Positions 1 through 7,957 of a stretch of DNA of 19,633 nt are shown here, one piece after another. The stretch's first letter is position 1; every line of letters starts with the position of its first letter. Made by a program: the position numbers and the translations under genes. This stretch comes from Fidelibacterota bacterium TCS52 (GTDB lineage Bacteria; Fidelibacterota; Fidelibacteria; Fidelibacterales; Fidelibacteraceae): NCBI GenBank assembly GCA_001577215.1, contig LSCC01000033.1:1-19633 (forward strand). The letters run 5' to 3'. Under the pieces are notes generated by a model that saw nothing but the letters and a program-made list of their open reading frames with translations, was not told the DNA's origin and searched no databases.

Positions 1-2
1 AA

Positions 3-545
3 TTGGTCAAAGCCATATTTAATAAAATTGGTAATCTAATTATAAGTATGTTTGAAACCATGGCTGATATGGATTTTGTAAAAGTTTTATGGTATAGTGA
101 TGATATAGCGTATTCATCCGGATTGATGGTTAACCCCGATTTTTTCAGGAAACTCTTATTTCCATATTTAAAGAAAATCGGAGAATTAGCGAATAAAAGA
201 AATATCCCTTTTATTTATCACTCTGACGGTGTTTTATATAGTGTGCTTGATGAATTAATTGATCTTGGAATAACTTCTCTACATCCTATCGAACCAATCT
301 CAATGGATATTAAAGAGTTGAGCAACAGATATGGCGATCAACTATGTTTATGCGGTGGAATAGATGTTGATATACTTTCTCGCGGGACAATAGACGATGT
401 CGAAAAACTTACGCGCGATATTATGCAAAAAGCAAGTCAAAACGGCGGATGGTGTGGCGGATCATCTAATTCTATTCCCGAATATTGCTCTGCGAAAAAT
501 TACCTGAAAATGATCGAAACAATACTTAAAGAAGGTAAATATTAA
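3..545 (+). CDS. Uroporphyrinogen decarboxylase / MtaA-CmuA-type methyltransferase family protein, 3' part
   Basis: The C-terminal half (about 180 residues) of a UroD-fold protein. The gene runs in from the left edge: the frame is open to base 1, and the TTG at base 3 is unlikely to be the true start because the family is about 340 residues long. Visible family motifs are a His-Ser-Asp-Gly turn (IYHSDG), the LHPIEP segment followed by MDIKEL, an LCGGIDVD strand, and a Gly-rich GGWCGGSSNSIP region before a C-terminal ENY-like motif (AKNYLKM) and GKY end. This pattern is more like the corrinoid/CoM methyltransferase-associated members (MtaA, CmuA, MtbA) and their many uncharacterised relatives than haem-pathway HemE. 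HemE-type function is not supported, since no haem genes are nearby. It ends 9 bp before fmt and may share its transcript. The substrate cannot be told from the sequence. Confidence 0.85.
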   Translation: MVKAIFNKIGNLIISMFETMADMDFVKVLWYSDDIAYSSGLMVNPDFFRKLLFPYLKKIGELANKRNIPFIYHSDGVLYSVLDELIDLGITSLHPIEPISMDIKELSNRYGDQLCLCGGIDVDILSRGTIDDVEKLTRDIMQKASQNGGWCGGSSNSIPEYCSAKNYLKMIETILKEGKY

Positions 546-554
546 AAGGTAAAA

Positions 555-1478
555 ATGAATATTGTATTTATGGGAACACCGGATTTCGCAGTTCCCACAT
601 TAGATAAATTATATAACTCTAAACACAAAATCCTTGCAGTAGTTACCGCAACAGATAAATCAAGCGGAAGAGGACAAAAAATAAAATATTCTGCTATTAA
701 AAAATATGCTTTAAAAAATAATATTCCCATTTTACAGCCAAGTTCGTTATCGTCAGAACAATTCAAAAATGAGCTAATAAATTTAAAAGCAGATGTTTAT
801 ATTGTTGTTGCTTTTCGAATTCTTCCCAAAAAAGTTTTCAGCATTCCGAAATACGGCTCGATCAATGCTCATGCTTCCATTTTACCGAAATATCGCGGTC
901 CTGCACCAATTCATTGGGCGATTTACAATGGCGAAATTGAAACCGGTGTTACTACTTTTAAAATCGACAAGAAAGTAGATACCGGAACGATATTATTGCA
1001 AAATAAAATTCCTATTTTACCGAAAGACAATGTAGGAACAATGTACGAAAAACTTAAATATTTAGCCGCCGATTCAATAATTGAAACCATTGATAATATC
1101 GACAATTTAAAACCAATTATTCAAGATGAAAAACTCGTATCAAAAGCACCAAAAATAAAAACCGAAATGGGAAAAATAAATTTTCATAAAACCGGAAAAC
1201 AAATAATAAACCAAATCAGAGCTTTCACACCTTCACCCGGTGCATTTATCTTTTTAGGTGTAGCAAGATTGAAAATAATTGATGCAGAATTTGTTAAAGA
1301 ATCAAACACAATTCCCGGGATAATTAAAAAAATAGATAAAAAACAATTTGGAATAGAGTGTGAAAATGGAAAAATTCTTCCAACAACAGTGCAATCCGCT
1401 GGAAAGAGAAAAATGGCTGTTGGTGATTTTATGAATGGATTTGACATCTCGAAATTTAAGCGGTTAAAAGATGAATAA
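555..1478 (+). CDS. fmt: Methionyl-tRNA formyltransferase
   Basis: Transfers a formyl group from 10-formyl-tetrahydrofolate to Met-tRNA-fMet, making the initiator charged tRNA in the cytoplasm. The 307-residue length is normal. The N-terminal start MNIVFMGTPDFAVPTL is the classic family opening, and the SLLPRWRGAAPI-type signature appears here as INAHASILPKYRGPAPIH. The catalytic triad seen in E. coli (Asn106, His108, Asp144) maps to Asn104, His106 and Asp142 (KVDTGTIL). The C-terminal OB-like domain follows from about residue 205 (RAFTPSPGAF). The ATG at 555 has AAAGGT just upstream. The gene overlaps rsmB by 8 bp, the usual fmt-rsmB pairing. Its substrate, an initiator tRNA, is encoded at 5316-5388 in the same window. 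A peptide deformylase gene (def), often the upstream partner, is not seen here. Confidence 0.97.
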   Translation: MNIVFMGTPDFAVPTLDKLYNSKHKILAVVTATDKSSGRGQKIKYSAIKKYALKNNIPILQPSSLSSEQFKNELINLKADVYIVVAFRILPKKVFSIPKYGSINAHASILPKYRGPAPIHWAIYNGEIETGVTTFKIDKKVDTGTILLQNKIPILPKDNVGTMYEKLKYLAADSIIETIDNIDNLKPIIQDEKLVSKAPKIKTEMGKINFHKTGKQIINQIRAFTPSPGAFIFLGVARLKIIDAEFVKESNTIPGIIKKIDKKQFGIECENGKILPTTVQSAGKRKMAVGDFMNGFDISKFKRLKDE

Positions 1479-2775
1479 TCAACGACTATTCATTTACAAA
1501 ATATTAAAAACCTGGTTCTCGACTGACAAATATATTGACCATATTCTAACTTTTGAAAAAACAAATTTTAAACAAAATGAAAAACGATTTATCACTAATA
1601 TAATTTTTGGTGTTATACGCTGGCATCTTCAATTGGAATTCATCTTAAAGAAATTTTACAAAAGATCGCCATCAATTAATATAAGGATTTTACTCTTTAT
1701 CGGTACTTATGAATTGCTCTTTCTAAATAACACAAAAGATTATGCAACCGTTCATTCGATCGTAGAAATGTCAAAACAGTCAGAAAAAAGAGCAGTCCCA
1801 TTTATTAATGCTATTTTACGAAAAATAATTAAATTTCGTAAAAATGGTAATTGGGATAAATTTAAAAAAAATGAAAATATTCCAATTAATATTAAATATA
1901 GTTTCCCAAAATGGTTGGTGAAAAAACTACATAAAGATTTCCCAAATGATATAAATCCATTGCTACAAAAATTTAATGAAGAACCGTTACGAATGATAAG
2001 AATAGTGAACATTGACAAACGCGAAGAAATAATTTCAGAAATGAAAAATATGAATATTTTTAAAAAAGAAAATATTTATGATAACAACTTTATTGAAGTG
2101 ACTTCTTTTCAGCCAATATTAAATCATTCGCTTTTCACAAATGGGCTGATAACAATTCAAGATGTTTTCACAAGTTTCCCCGTAAAATTACTATTGCAAG
2201 ATGACCCGAAAAGTGTTGCAGATGTCTGTTCTGCTCCCGGCGGAAAACTATTTTATCTCAGAGAAAATTTATCAAAAAATATTCCAATATTTGCTTATGA
2301 TATAGATAAATACAGATTGGAAAAAACTAACAGTAATGCTAAAAGATTATCGTTATCAAATATTAATTATAAAATTGCAGATGCGCAAAATTTTGAATTT
2401 CCTGAAGCTACTCATTTTCTAATTGACGCTCCCTGTTCGGGATTGGGCGTAATCAGAAAAAAGCCGGATCTTCGCTGGAGAAGAAAAGAAAAAGACATTG
2501 CAAAATTAATCAATATACAAATGAAAATTTTACATAATGTTTCTAAGTATGTTAAAAGCAATGGGGCTATTATTTATAGTACTTGTACTATTGGTGACGA
2601 CGAAAATTGGAACATAATAAATAATTTTCTTGAGCATCATAAGAATTTTAAAATACAAAAATCGGATGGTAAAATAATTCCCTCCGAATTAATTGATGAT
2701 AATGGTGCTGTTAAGACTATACCACATTTACATTTTTGTGAAGGTTCATTTGCAGTAATACTAAAAAAACACTAA
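1471..2775 (+). CDS. rsmB: 16S rRNA (cytosine-967-C5) methyltransferase RsmB
   Basis: S-adenosylmethionine-dependent RNA m5C methyltransferase; RsmB modifies C967 (E. coli numbering) of 16S rRNA. The 434-residue protein has the family's two-part layout: an N-terminal NusB-like RNA-binding domain (about residues 1-130, with the LLFIGTYELLF and RAVPFINAILRKI helices) and a C-terminal Rossmann methyltransferase. The SAM loop is DVCSAPGGK (251-259). The two cysteines of the RNA m5C mechanism are in DAPCSGLG (Cys322) and STCTI (Cys372, the nucleophile in this family). FITIQD-like wording appears as LITIQDVFTSFP just before motif I. The start ATG lies inside the end of fmt, so translation is probably coupled. 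NOL1/NOP2/Sun-family relatives such as RsmF lack the NusB domain, so RsmB is the better name. Confidence 0.94.
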   Translation: MNNQRLFIYKILKTWFSTDKYIDHILTFEKTNFKQNEKRFITNIIFGVIRWHLQLEFILKKFYKRSPSINIRILLFIGTYELLFLNNTKDYATVHSIVEMSKQSEKRAVPFINAILRKIIKFRKNGNWDKFKKNENIPINIKYSFPKWLVKKLHKDFPNDINPLLQKFNEEPLRMIRIVNIDKREEIISEMKNMNIFKKENIYDNNFIEVTSFQPILNHSLFTNGLITIQDVFTSFPVKLLLQDDPKSVADVCSAPGGKLFYLRENLSKNIPIFAYDIDKYRLEKTNSNAKRLSLSNINYKIADAQNFEFPEATHFLIDAPCSGLGVIRKKPDLRWRRKEKDIAKLINIQMKILHNVSKYVKSNGAIIYSTCTIGDDENWNIINNFLEHHKNFKIQKSDGKIIPSELIDDNGAVKTIPHLHFCEGSFAVILKKH

Positions 2776-2799
2776 ATTATATATATAAAAGGGCGATAT

Positions 2800-3558
2800 A
2801 TGAACTTTAAAAAAATTAAAACAACATTATTCAGAACATTTTATTTTCTATGTGTTTTCTTTATTGTCTCAATAATCTCCGTTTTAATAATAAATTTTAT
2901 TATAATGCCAGCTATAGAAAACAGAGGTGAAGAGAGAATATTATTAGATGTTAGAGACCTATCTTGGGAAAAAGCTGCTTCATTATTAAAAAGAGAGGGG
3001 TTTATTCCTATGAGAGGAAAAATGAGACCTGCTTATGGTAAAGAACCTTTTACTGTTTTGAGCCAAAGACCAGATGCGGGATCACAAGTTAAAATGAAAC
3101 GAAGGGTTTATTTAGATCTCAGTACTACCGGAGCTAAAATTCCATTTGCAAACCTTATTGGACATACATTGCGTAGTTCACGAATTATATTAGAAAACCA
3201 AAGAATGGTAATTGATACAATTTATTATAGATATTCAAGTAAACCAAGAAATGTTGTATTCTGGCAATCGGTTCCTGCAAATAAAAAAGTTTTTCCTGGA
3301 ACAAAAGTAAAATTAAAAGTCAGCTTGGGACTTTCTGTATGGACAGTACCAGATTTGATTGATATGAGTAAAAAAGACGCTATTAACAAAATTAAAAGAG
3401 CCGGACTTGAAATAGGAAAAATTACCGAAACTGTTCGTAATGATCTATTAGAAAATACAGTACTTTCACAATCAATATCTCCGGGAACAGAATTACACTC
3501 AAGAAGACGGATCAATATTGTTGTAAGTAAATTCTCATCAAATTTTATTGAAGAATAA
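2800..3558 (+). CDS. PASTA-domain membrane protein without a kinase domain
   Basis: A 252-residue protein with a short basic cytoplasmic end, one membrane segment (about residues 13-37) and then three PASTA repeats outside the membrane: about 48-109, 112-176 and 180-244. Each repeat shows the family's pattern of a D/L-containing strand, an amphipathic helix (for example KKDAINKIKRAGLEIG in the third) and a closing S-x-x-P-G-T-x-V stretch (SQRPDAGSQV, SVPANKKVFPGTKV, SQSISPGTEL). PASTA domains in other bacteria sit on Stk/PrkC/PknB kinases and PBP2x and bind peptidoglycan fragments or other ligands. Here there is no kinase or transpeptidase domain. In many Gram-positives the order fmt-rsmB-phosphatase-PASTA kinase is conserved, so this gene holds the position of the kinase. 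The role is therefore likely at the cell envelope, but unproven. The ATG at 2800 is preceded by AAAAGGGCG. Confidence 0.85.
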   Translation: MNFKKIKTTLFRTFYFLCVFFIVSIISVLIINFIIMPAIENRGEERILLDVRDLSWEKAASLLKREGFIPMRGKMRPAYGKEPFTVLSQRPDAGSQVKMKRRVYLDLSTTGAKIPFANLIGHTLRSSRIILENQRMVIDTIYYRYSSKPRNVVFWQSVPANKKVFPGTKVKLKVSLGLSVWTVPDLIDMSKKDAINKIKRAGLEIGKITETVRNDLLENTVLSQSISPGTELHSRRRINIVVSKFSSNFIEE

Positions 3559-3566
3559 ATACTAAA

Positions 3567-4163
3567 ATGAAAAGAAATGAAATAAATAGAAAATTGTCTC
3601 ATATTTTTTCCGCATTAATTCCTTTTGCTTTTTTAATGATCTTCAAATACTTTGGTGAATATATATTTAATATCATTTTACTGATTTTCGGCATATCTAC
3701 TATTTTATTTGTAGCAATTGATTTTTCACGTCGTTATTCAAATATGCTTCAAAGAATATTTGTGTTTCTATCGGCACATAGCATGAGAAATGCTGAAATA
3801 AATAACCAACGATTAACCGGGGCCTCTTGGCTTTTGATCGCTTTTTATCTTATTCTATATATTTTCCCACTTGAATATGCTGTACCTTCTTGCATAATAT
3901 TATCTTTTAGTGATACTGTTTCAGCAATTGTGGGAATAAATTTCGGCAAACATAAATGGTATAAACAATATTCAATAGAAGGATCATTTGCTTTTATTGT
4001 AGTAGGGTTATTGGTTCTTTTTATATTTTTACCTGAAATTAATTTTTGGTTGGCTTTGCTGATTGTTACTGCTGCAACTATTGGAGAGGGAGTAATACCG
4101 ATCATTGACGATAACATTTCCATACCTTTTATTTGTGCAACAATATTATATTTTCTATATTAA
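3567..4163 (+). CDS. Diacylglycerol/polyprenol kinase-like membrane protein (SEC59/DGK1/VTE5 family)
   Basis: A 198-residue polytopic membrane protein with about six hydrophobic segments. It carries the signature of the CTP-dependent lipid kinase family related to phosphatidate cytidylyltransferases (dolichol kinase SEC59, yeast DGK1, phytol kinase VTE5): an N-terminal RKLSHI motif (residues 8-13), LTGASW near residue 73, the SFSDTVSAIVGINFGK loop that matches the family's D-x-x-A-x-x-x-G motif, SIEGS, and GEGVIPIIDDNISIP near the C-terminus. By family, it would phosphorylate a lipid alcohol (diacylglycerol, a polyprenol or a long-chain alcohol) at the membrane, using CTP. The lipid cannot be told from sequence. 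It lies 8 bp after the PASTA gene and 12 bp before an alpha-oxoamine synthase, so it is probably in the same transcript. Confidence 0.82.
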   Translation: MKRNEINRKLSHIFSALIPFAFLMIFKYFGEYIFNIILLIFGISTILFVAIDFSRRYSNMLQRIFVFLSAHSMRNAEINNQRLTGASWLLIAFYLILYIFPLEYAVPSCIILSFSDTVSAIVGINFGKHKWYKQYSIEGSFAFIVVGLLVLFIFLPEINFWLALLIVTAATIGEGVIPIIDDNISIPFICATILYFLY

Positions 4164-4175
4164 TAACGATAGAAA

Positions 4176-5315
4176 ATGAAAGTTCCAATTTTACAACAAA
4201 TAGATAAAACATATACTTTATGGAATAAGAAAAAATTTCTCTTTTGGGGTGGATATGATTATTTTCGCCTATCTTGGCATCCTGAAATTATTAAAGCATT
4301 AAATAGATCAAATAATATTTTTGGTATAAATAGTGGTGGTTCTCGTTCTACTACAGGAAATCACCCATTACATGTTGAATTGGAAAATAAATTATCGGAA
4401 TTTTTTAACACCAAATCTGCTGCATTATTGCCCACTGGTTATCTTGCAAATATTGCACTTTTACAAAGTATTTATACTGAATATAATATTATATTTATTG
4501 ATAAATATATTCACACAAGTATTATAGATGCCGTAAAATTAACAAATAAAACAATAAAGAAATTTAAAAGTTTAGACGCTAATGATCTTAAAGTAAAAAT
4601 GAAAAATTATTGTAAATCTGACACACGACCACTAATAATTACAGAGGGTGTAGGATTGACAATGAATGGTAATATTCCACCATTAGATAAATATTTAAAA
4701 TTAGCCAAACAATTCAATGGAACGGTTATTTCAGACGATGCTCACTCGGTAGGAATTTTAGGTAAAACCGGCAAAGGTACTTGGGAACATCTTAATTTGT
4801 CGCAAAAGAATTTAATACAAATTGGAACATTAAGCAAGGCGTTTGGTGTTTACGGTGGATTTGTTGTTGGAAAAAGGGAATTGATCAAAAAAATAAAAAG
4901 TAGTAATGTGTATATTGGAAGTTCGGCTTTTCCCTTACCCTTATGTAAGGCAGCAATAAAATCATTAGAAATAATAAGAAATAATCCACAGATTATATTA
5001 AATCTACAGAAACGATCATTAACTTTCAAAAAACGATTGAATGAGATCGGTTTCAATTTGAATATTTCACCAACACCTGTTATCGGCCTAAGTTTCAGAG
5101 ATGAAAATAAAAATCAATTATTAAAAAATATTTTAATTGAAAATAAAATTTATCCGTCATTTATAAAATATTTTAATGGACCTAAAAATGGCTATTTTCG
5201 TTTTGCTCTATCAAGTGAACATTCTGATGAACAGATAGAAAAATTATATTTTTGCTTAAAAAAATTTAAAAGATTAAAAAAAAATAAAAAGGCCTCGACG
5301 GAGACCTTTCATTAG
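4176..5315 (+). CDS. Alpha-oxoamine synthase family PLP enzyme (BioF / KBL / serine palmitoyltransferase-like)
   Basis: Fold-type I pyridoxal-phosphate enzyme that by family condenses an amino acid with an acyl-CoA or acyl-ACP and releases CO2. Motifs: SGGSRSTTGNHPLHVELE (53-70), LLPTGYLANIALLQ (84-97), the PLP-stacking His in DKYIHTSI (His113), TEGV (156-159), DDAHSVGILGKTGKG (187-201, Asp187 for the ring nitrogen) and the Schiff-base lysine in GTLSKAFGVYGGF (Lys221). At 379 residues it matches BioF (about 385) and Kbl/SPT. No other biotin genes are nearby and a lipid-kinase-like gene is directly upstream, so a lipid role (sphingoid-base type) is as plausible as biotin synthesis; sequence alone does not decide. 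The last 16 or so codons (lysine-rich, then ASTETFH) are encoded by the antisense copy of the tRNA terminator. The stop codon ends 1 bp before the tRNA 3' end. Confidence 0.88.
   Translation: MKVPILQQIDKTYTLWNKKKFLFWGGYDYFRLSWHPEIIKALNRSNNIFGINSGGSRSTTGNHPLHVELENKLSEFFNTKSAALLPTGYLANIALLQSIYTEYNIIFIDKYIHTSIIDAVKLTNKTIKKFKSLDANDLKVKMKNYCKSDTRPLIITEGVGLTMNGNIPPLDKYLKLAKQFNGTVISDDAHSVGILGKTGKGTWEHLNLSQKNLIQIGTLSKAFGVYGGFVVGKRELIKKIKSSNVYIGSSAFPLPLCKAAIKSLEIIRNNPQIILNLQKRSLTFKKRLNEIGFNLNISPTPVIGLSFRDENKNQLLKNILIENKIYPSFIKYFNGPKNGYFRFALSSEHSDEQIEKLYFCLKKFKRLKKNKKASTETFH
5276..5309 (-). terminator. Intrinsic terminator of the initiator tRNA, inside the 3' end of the opposing gene
   Basis: Read on the minus strand just after the tRNA, AAAGGTCTC-CGTC-GAGGCCTTT forms a 9-bp stem (one G-U pair) with a 4-base loop. 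It is followed by a run of T that is broken once by an A (5276-5290 on the plus strand is nearly all A). This is a standard Rho-independent terminator shape. It lies wholly within the coding sequence of the convergent BioF-like gene. On the plus strand there is no T run after the stem, so it should not stop the opposing operon. Confidence 0.85.
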
Positions 5316-5388
<73 letters not shown>

Positions 5389-5407
5389 TCATTTTTCAAT
5401 AGGTTAT

Positions 5408-5436
5408 AATATATAAAACAATTCTATAGATTGCAA
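5408..5436 (-). promoter_or_regulatory. Promoter of the initiator tRNA
   Basis: On the minus strand a -35 box TTGCAA (5431-5436) is followed after exactly 17 bp by a -10 box TATATT (5408-5413). Transcription would start near 5400, about 12 nt before the mature tRNA. The boxes are close to the sigma-70 consensus and spacing is ideal. Confidence 0.7.
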
Positions 5437-5482
5437 GGGATAATTTGGGATTTTTTAAATAAGCAAATAGGGTCTGCTCGTA

Positions 5483-5884
5483 TTAAGATTCAATTTTTCT
5501 AAATATTCTAATAAGATAAAAAGATATAATCAACCCAATAAAATAATGAACAATATCAAGCCAAGAAAATGAAGTTCCCAGCATTGCTTTTCCAATAAAA
5601 TTATCTCTAATAATTTCTAAAAATACTGGGTGCCACAATTGCAGAATTTCAAAAAGTACTGTGATAATAAAAACGATAGCAGCAATTTTCCAAGATTTTG
5701 TTTTTTGAAAAATAATTGAAAAGAACAGAGACCAAAAGATAACATAGAGAATCCCACCCAAAGAATCGTGCACCCAAGATGACGCAAACCCATTGTATAA
5801 TTTTGTATACAATCCTATTGGTATTAAGATGACATTAAAAATAATTATCCGTTTTTGCTTAATTAAAATTGTAAAATATTTCAT
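5483..5884 (-). CDS. DUF2809 family membrane protein
   Basis: A 133-residue, four-segment membrane protein. It shows the DUF2809 pattern: an early GLYTKLYNGFASSWVHDSLG stretch (residues 24-43), LYVIFWSL, then FEILQLWHPVFLEIIRD and LGTSFSWLDIVHYFIG near the C-terminus. The conserved Asp, Glu, His and Trp positions at membrane borders are kept. The family has no known biochemical function that I can name. It is the last protein gene of the leftward run, 25 bp after the NimA-like gene, and about 47 bp before the tRNA promoter. The ribosome-binding site is weak. It is small and self-contained, so it may be an accessory cargo gene rather than part of a pathway. Confidence 0.8.
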   Translation of the reverse strand: MKYFTILIKQKRIIIFNVILIPIGLYTKLYNGFASSWVHDSLGGILYVIFWSLFFSIIFQKTKSWKIAAIVFIITVLFEILQLWHPVFLEIIRDNFIGKAMLGTSFSWLDIVHYFIGLIISFYLIRIFRKIES

Positions 5885-5909
5885 CTATTTATCAAAATTA
5901 TTTTCAATT

Positions 5910-6365
5910 TCATTTTTTACATGCCTTCCCTGTCATTGATTCAATTTTGATTTTAAATACTTTTGTTTTTTCGTTGAGTTTATCAATGCTTTTCAATCCA
6001 TTTTTTATGTATGTAGGCGAATATTTTTTCAGAAGTCCAACTAAGGCATCGTGTTTTGTTTTCTCAAAAACTTCAGAAACCTTGCCAAATATAATCGCAC
6101 TTTCATATTTAGTTTCAAATTTCTCTGGCATAACTTCCGTATTGCCAACAACACAAAATGAAATGTTATTACTTGCATTAAAATTTTCGAGCTTTTTACC
6201 TTTTGTAGCACAATGAAAAAATATATCGTTTTCAATGACACAATAATTTAACGGAATACCATAAGGTTTCCCTCCATTTGAAACTGTTGAAAGAATTCCA
6301 TATTCTCCATTTGTCAATATTGAAAATGTCTCTTCGTCTGATATTTTACGGTCTATTCTTCTCAT
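5910..6365 (-). CDS. Pyridoxamine 5'-phosphate oxidase-like flavoprotein (NimA-like)
   Basis: A 151-residue split-barrel protein of the PNPOx-like FMN-binding superfamily. It opens with MRRIDRKISDEE, then has the GEYGILSTVSNGGKPYGIPLNY strand pair and the IFFHCATKGKKLENF motif, which is the typical NimA-like H-x-A-x-x-G-K-K-x-x-N signature. The second half has YESAIIFGKVSEV. Relatives include 5-nitroimidazole antibiotic resistance proteins (NimA), but most NimA-like genes are uncharacterised flavin-binding proteins, and drug resistance should not be assumed. Length and motif order are complete, with no sign of decay. It lies 24 bp after nnr on the same strand and 25 bp before DUF2809, with little sign of a strong Shine-Dalgarno site. 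Confidence 0.85.
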   Translation of the reverse strand: MRRIDRKISDEETFSILTNGEYGILSTVSNGGKPYGIPLNYCVIENDIFFHCATKGKKLENFNASNNISFCVVGNTEVMPEKFETKYESAIIFGKVSEVFEKTKHDALVGLLKKYSPTYIKNGLKSIDKLNEKTKVFKIKIESMTGKACKK

Positions 6366-6389
6366 ATCTTAATACTCATTTGATTTATA

Positions 6390-7934
6390 TTATTTTTCAT
6401 ATTCACGCAAAACATTACTTAACCCCTCTACCAAATCAGAAGCAATCATACTCCTATTCCCAAATTTTTCCGAAGCAATTTCTCCAGCTCTACCATGAAT
6501 ATGAGCTCCGATCAAAGTTGCACTTTCTGTGGAAAATCCCTGTGCAAGAAAACTCCCAATAATTCCTGTAAGCACATCACCGGATCCAGCTGTTGCCATT
6601 CCGGGAACACCTGTAGGATGAATATAAATTTTTCCATCTGGAAATGCGGTTACAGAAGTTGAGCTTTTTAAGTGAATAACTATTTTATATTTTTCAGAAG
6701 TGTTTTTTATAATTTCAATAATGTTTTCAGATAATTCTCTAGCTTTAATTGAAAATAACCGACAGAATTCTCCCCAGTGTGGAGTAATAACAAGTGGAAA
6801 ATTAATTGATGAAAAGTCGCTTGGTTTTAAATGAAATAATCCATCTGCATCAATAACAGTTGGTTTTTTATTAAATTTTAAAAATGTGTGAACAAAAGCA
6901 TTGGTTTCTTTTTTTCTGCCAATCCCAGGTCCCAATAAATATGCTTTTGTCTTTTTATCTAATTCCTCAATAATTTTTATATCTTCAGTTATAAAATGGT
7001 TTTTATTTTGAGTTTGATGAATAATAGTTTCTATCGAATGTGATCTTAAAGTTGATGTTGCTTTTAAAGGAATTATTGCATGTAACATTCCGACACCACT
7101 TCGTAATGCAGATAGTGAAGCTAATGTTATCGCACCTGCCATCGTGCTTGATCCTCCCATTGCAATTAGCTGACCAATTTGGTATTTATGAGCTGTAATT
7201 GAAATTGGGCGAATCAATTTTTTTATCACTTCATCATTACAAAGAAATATTGAATCTCTCACTTTTTTAAATGACTCATCAGGATAACCCAAATCTACCA
7301 TTTTTACTTCACCGTTATATGCTTTTCCATCTTGCAAAAAATTCCCCAATTTATAAAATCCCATCGTTGTTGTAACATCAGCTTGTAAAGCTGCCCCTCT
7401 ATTTTTTCCATTTGTTCCGTCAATTCCGGAAGGAATGTCAATCGCTACTACCGGTTGTTTATTATGATGCTTTACCAATAATTCAATTAATGTTTTTATT
7501 GTTCCTCTCAAATCGCTATTTAATCCAGTTCCGAGAATTCCATCTATCCAAAGAGAATTGTTATCTAATTTTTTTTCAATTTCCGATAAATCATTTATAA
7601 AAAGTGGAGTTATACCGGCATCGATCATTCTATTAAAATGGTACTTCGCATCGCCTTTAATTTCTTCTTTTTTAGGGATACAAAATACTTCCACTTTTTT
7701 ACCAAGTTGAGAAAGTTCATAGGCGGCAACAAAACCATCACCACCGTTATTTCCCTTTCCACAGAAAATTTGACATTTAGAAATTCTTTTTTTCTGCATG
7801 ATCTTAAACGCATTTTCCGCAACAAATCCACCTGCTTTTTTCATTAATTTTTCGCCGGCTAATCCAAGTTCTCCCATTGCAATTTTGTCAACTCGTTGTG
7901 CATCTTGTGAAGTTAAAACAATATTTTTGTCCAT
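6390..7934 (-). CDS. nnr: Bifunctional NAD(P)H-hydrate epimerase / ADP-dependent NAD(P)HX dehydratase
   Basis: Repairs damaged NADH and NADPH: an epimerase converts R to S hydrates and a dehydratase restores NAD(P)H. The protein is 514 residues, normal for the fused bacterial form. The N-terminal YjeF_N epimerase domain (about 10-215) has the GKGNNGGDGFVAA loop (59-71) and the DIPSGIDGTNG strand (166-176). The C-terminal ribokinase-like dehydratase domain (about 235-510) has AHKYQIGQLIAMGGS, the GPGIGR turn (335-340), DADGL, TPHWGEF (384-390) and the catalytic GMATAGSGDVLTG loop (445-457, with Asp453). The ATG at 7934 is preceded by TTTAGGTGC, a good ribosome-binding site. It sits 23 bp after a nitrilase-family gene and both could act in metabolite repair. 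Confidence 0.95.
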   Translation of the reverse strand: MDKNIVLTSQDAQRVDKIAMGELGLAGEKLMKKAGGFVAENAFKIMQKKRISKCQIFCGKGNNGGDGFVAAYELSQLGKKVEVFCIPKKEEIKGDAKYHFNRMIDAGITPLFINDLSEIEKKLDNNSLWIDGILGTGLNSDLRGTIKTLIELLVKHHNKQPVVAIDIPSGIDGTNGKNRGAALQADVTTTMGFYKLGNFLQDGKAYNGEVKMVDLGYPDESFKKVRDSIFLCNDEVIKKLIRPISITAHKYQIGQLIAMGGSSTMAGAITLASLSALRSGVGMLHAIIPLKATSTLRSHSIETIIHQTQNKNHFITEDIKIIEELDKKTKAYLLGPGIGRKKETNAFVHTFLKFNKKPTVIDADGLFHLKPSDFSSINFPLVITPHWGEFCRLFSIKARELSENIIEIIKNTSEKYKIVIHLKSSTSVTAFPDGKIYIHPTGVPGMATAGSGDVLTGIIGSFLAQGFSTESATLIGAHIHGRAGEIASEKFGNRSMIASDLVEGLSNVLREYEK

Positions 7935-7957
7935 TTTAGCACCTAAAAAAATTATTA

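Noticed and set aside
3..5. TTG at base 3 as the true start of the UroD-family gene
   Set aside because: The frame is open to the window edge and the encoded part is only the C-terminal half of the family, so the gene is cut by the window.
3225..3602. 125-residue open frame on the minus strand opposite the PASTA gene
   Set aside because: Antisense to a well-supported coding region with three recognisable repeats; its own translation shows no domain and is a by-product of AT-rich codon use.
5461..5480. Possible hairpin (AGCA ... TGCT) after the DUF2809 gene
   Set aside because: Only a 4-bp stem with a long loop, and the sequence past it is not a clean U tract; not supported as a terminator.
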